Assembly: GCF_001854185.1 (NCBI RefSeq)
Contig: NZ_CP017603.1
Coordinates: forward strand, 62,001 to 126,000
DNA from: Clostridium formicaceticum
Lineage (GTDB): Bacteria; Bacillota; Clostridia; Peptostreptococcales; Natronincolaceae
Reading direction: 5' to 3'
DNA length: 64,000 bases
Numbering within the stretch: the stretch's first letter is position 1; the number at the start of each line of letters is the position of its first letter. Position numbers and translations under genes: made by a program. Shown here in pieces: positions 63,143 through 64,000 of this stretch. Under the pieces are notes generated by a model that had not been told where the DNA came from, searched no databases, and saw only the letters and a list, made by a program, of their open reading frames with translations.

Positions 63143-63415
63143 CTATATTCTTGGCTCTTTCATTCCTTCAGCTGGCATTTCCATACCCTCTGGCCGTTCC
63201 ATATTCTCTGGAGATCTTCTCATACCTTCATTAGGCATCTCCCCTTCTGGCCACTGTCCTCTTCGACCTCCCATACCACCCATGCCGCCACCAGCTGTAA
63301 CGCCAGATTCATTCACTTCAACGCTGACTTGTCCATTGGTCATGGTACCAGTCAACACATAACCACCACCTTTTGTAATAACCACATCCTCAAAAGATGT
63401 CATATTTACAACCAA
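63143..63415 (-). pseudogene. C-terminal fragment of a Cthe_2159-like carbohydrate-binding-domain protein
   Basis: A 90-residue frame. The first 40 residues (DVVITKGGGYVLTGTMTNGQVSVEVNESG) resemble a repeat of beta-helix carbohydrate-binding-domain proteins. The rest is a Gly/Met/Pro/Glu-rich tail (GGGMGGMGGRRGQW, EGMRRSPENMERPEGMEM). No good ribosome site precedes the ATG, and full family proteins are several hundred residues. Probably a remnant, though a short expressed protein is possible. Confidence 0.5.
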
Positions 63416-63486
63416 GTTTTATCTATTTATATAAGCTTTTCCCTATTGCTATTTTATGCTTAGCTGACAAAAAGAAACTGTTCTCG

Positions 63487-64000
63487 TCAACTATGTATTA
63501 TAATTAAATCCTTCCTGCGATATACACCTAGAAGCAGTCCTATTAAAGCCATATTTACAACAAAATTGGTACCTCCATAGGAGATAAAAGGTAAAGAAAA
63601 GCCTAATATAGGCGCCATTCCAATATTCATTAAAATATTTCCTAATGCTTGCAATGCAAATACAGCTACTATTGAACAGGCTAAATATCTACCATAGGAA
63701 TGGTGAATTCTCCTTGTTGCCAAAAACATGCGGACTATGGCTAATGCAATAACTATAATCGTTAGTGCTCCCATGATCCATCCAAAGGCAGCCACAATAT
63801 AAGCAAAAATATAATCTGTATTTGCTTCTGGTAATGCTATTCTATGAACCCCTTCAATCGTTGAATAGAGACTATCACTTTTTCCAAACAGTTTGGCACT
63901 GGATAGCATCTCATTTAAAAGGAAATTAATATACCCGTATCCATAGGGATCTAAGCTGGGATTCAAGAATACACGTAACCTGGCTGCCTTATAACCACCC
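63487..64000 (-). CDS. FtsW/RodA/SpoVE-family protein, C-terminal part
   Basis: The frame is open to the window edge; the visible part is about 170 residues. It has the SEDS-family region YKAARLRVFLNPSLDPYGYGY, then the TDYIFAYIVAAFGWIMG segment and the final NIGMAPILGFSLPFISYGGTNFVVNMALIGLLLGVYRR. SEDS proteins polymerise peptidoglycan glycan strands with a partner PBP. FtsW, RodA and SpoVE cannot be separated from this part alone. The stop codon is at 63487-63489. Confidence 0.9.
   Translation of the reverse strand, partial: GGYKAARLRVFLNPSLDPYGYGYINFLLNEMLSSAKLFGKSDSLYSTIEGVHRIALPEANTDYIFAYIVAAFGWIMGALTIIVIALAIVRMFLATRRIHHSYGRYLACSIVAVFALQALGNILMNIGMAPILGFSLPFISYGGTNFVVNMALIGLLLGVYRRKDLIIIHS

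Noticed and set aside
63105-63362. Plus-strand 85-codon frame over the Gly/Met-rich fragment
   Set aside because: It is a shadow of the low-complexity repeat on the other strand and has no start signal.

Overview
The window looks like part of the chromosome of a low-GC, anaerobic, spore-former-type Clostridia, with an Alkaliphilus/Natronincola-like gene repertoire. This is inferred from AT-rich codon use, strong AGGAGG ribosome sites, a TRAP uptake and redox cluster, a corrinoid methyltransferase operon, MinD-ferredoxin ATPases with NifX-like proteins, and many cousins of Bacillus/Clostridium proteins. No tRNA, rRNA or CRISPR array was seen.

Layout. 0-1.6 kb: the 3' part of a PAS sensor kinase broken by two homopolymer indels. 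1.7-11.5 kb (minus strand): a catabolic locus with an SDR, an FAD oxidoreductase, a zinc alcohol dehydrogenase, TRAP transporter DctM/DctQ/DctP, a LacI-type regulator and an enoate-reductase-like flavoenzyme. A shared operator, TGCAAACGATTGTG, lies before dctP and is repeated four times at about 31-bp spacing before the flavoenzyme gene, which ties the locus into one regulon. 11.6-14.8 kb: a DUF362 protein and NAD synthetase. 15-19 kb: MarR plus a heterodimeric multidrug ABC exporter. 19-30 kb: nitroreductase, 2-hydroxyacid dehydrogenase, ABC-2 exporter, signal peptidase I, a MutS2-like ATPase without Smr behind a long leader, an L,D-transpeptidase-like lipoprotein, and a BlaR1/BlaI pair.

30-45.6 kb is the accessory, fast-evolving part. 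It holds a 924-residue secreted subtilase with PPC-like repeats and an unusual C-terminal propeptide-like domain. It also holds a second subtilase copy fused in frame to a transposase fragment, and three paralogues (two intact, one relic) of a small secreted beta-rich protein. Other parts are duplicated 25-residue hydrophobic ORFs, three copies of a hairpin leader element, remnants of at least three IS families, and a DUF1430-type permease plus ATPase of the kind found beside bacteriocin genes. Together these suggest a secreted peptide/protein effector, processing protease and ABC immunity/export locus under BlaI/BlaR1 control. That reading is an inference.

45.8-64 kb is conserved again. It contains another 2-hydroxyacid dehydrogenase, an SprT-like peptidase, a soluble chemoreceptor, and a metal-cofactor cluster (MOSC, Mrp-NifX fusion, two MinD-ferredoxin ATPases, NifX-like, DUF134, DUF5320) behind a promoter with two perfect palindromes. 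A corrinoid protein with two UroD-type methyltransferases follows, each methyltransferase trailed by a tiny ORF. The end holds DUF2512, a peroxiredoxin, DNA polymerase IV, SelO, and the C-terminal part of an FtsW/RodA/SpoVE protein at the window edge.

Two window-wide patterns stand out. One is a dispersed hairpin repeat of about 50-90 bp (five copies). The other is a set of five single-base homopolymer indels that split otherwise well-conserved genes, which may be assembly errors rather than biology.
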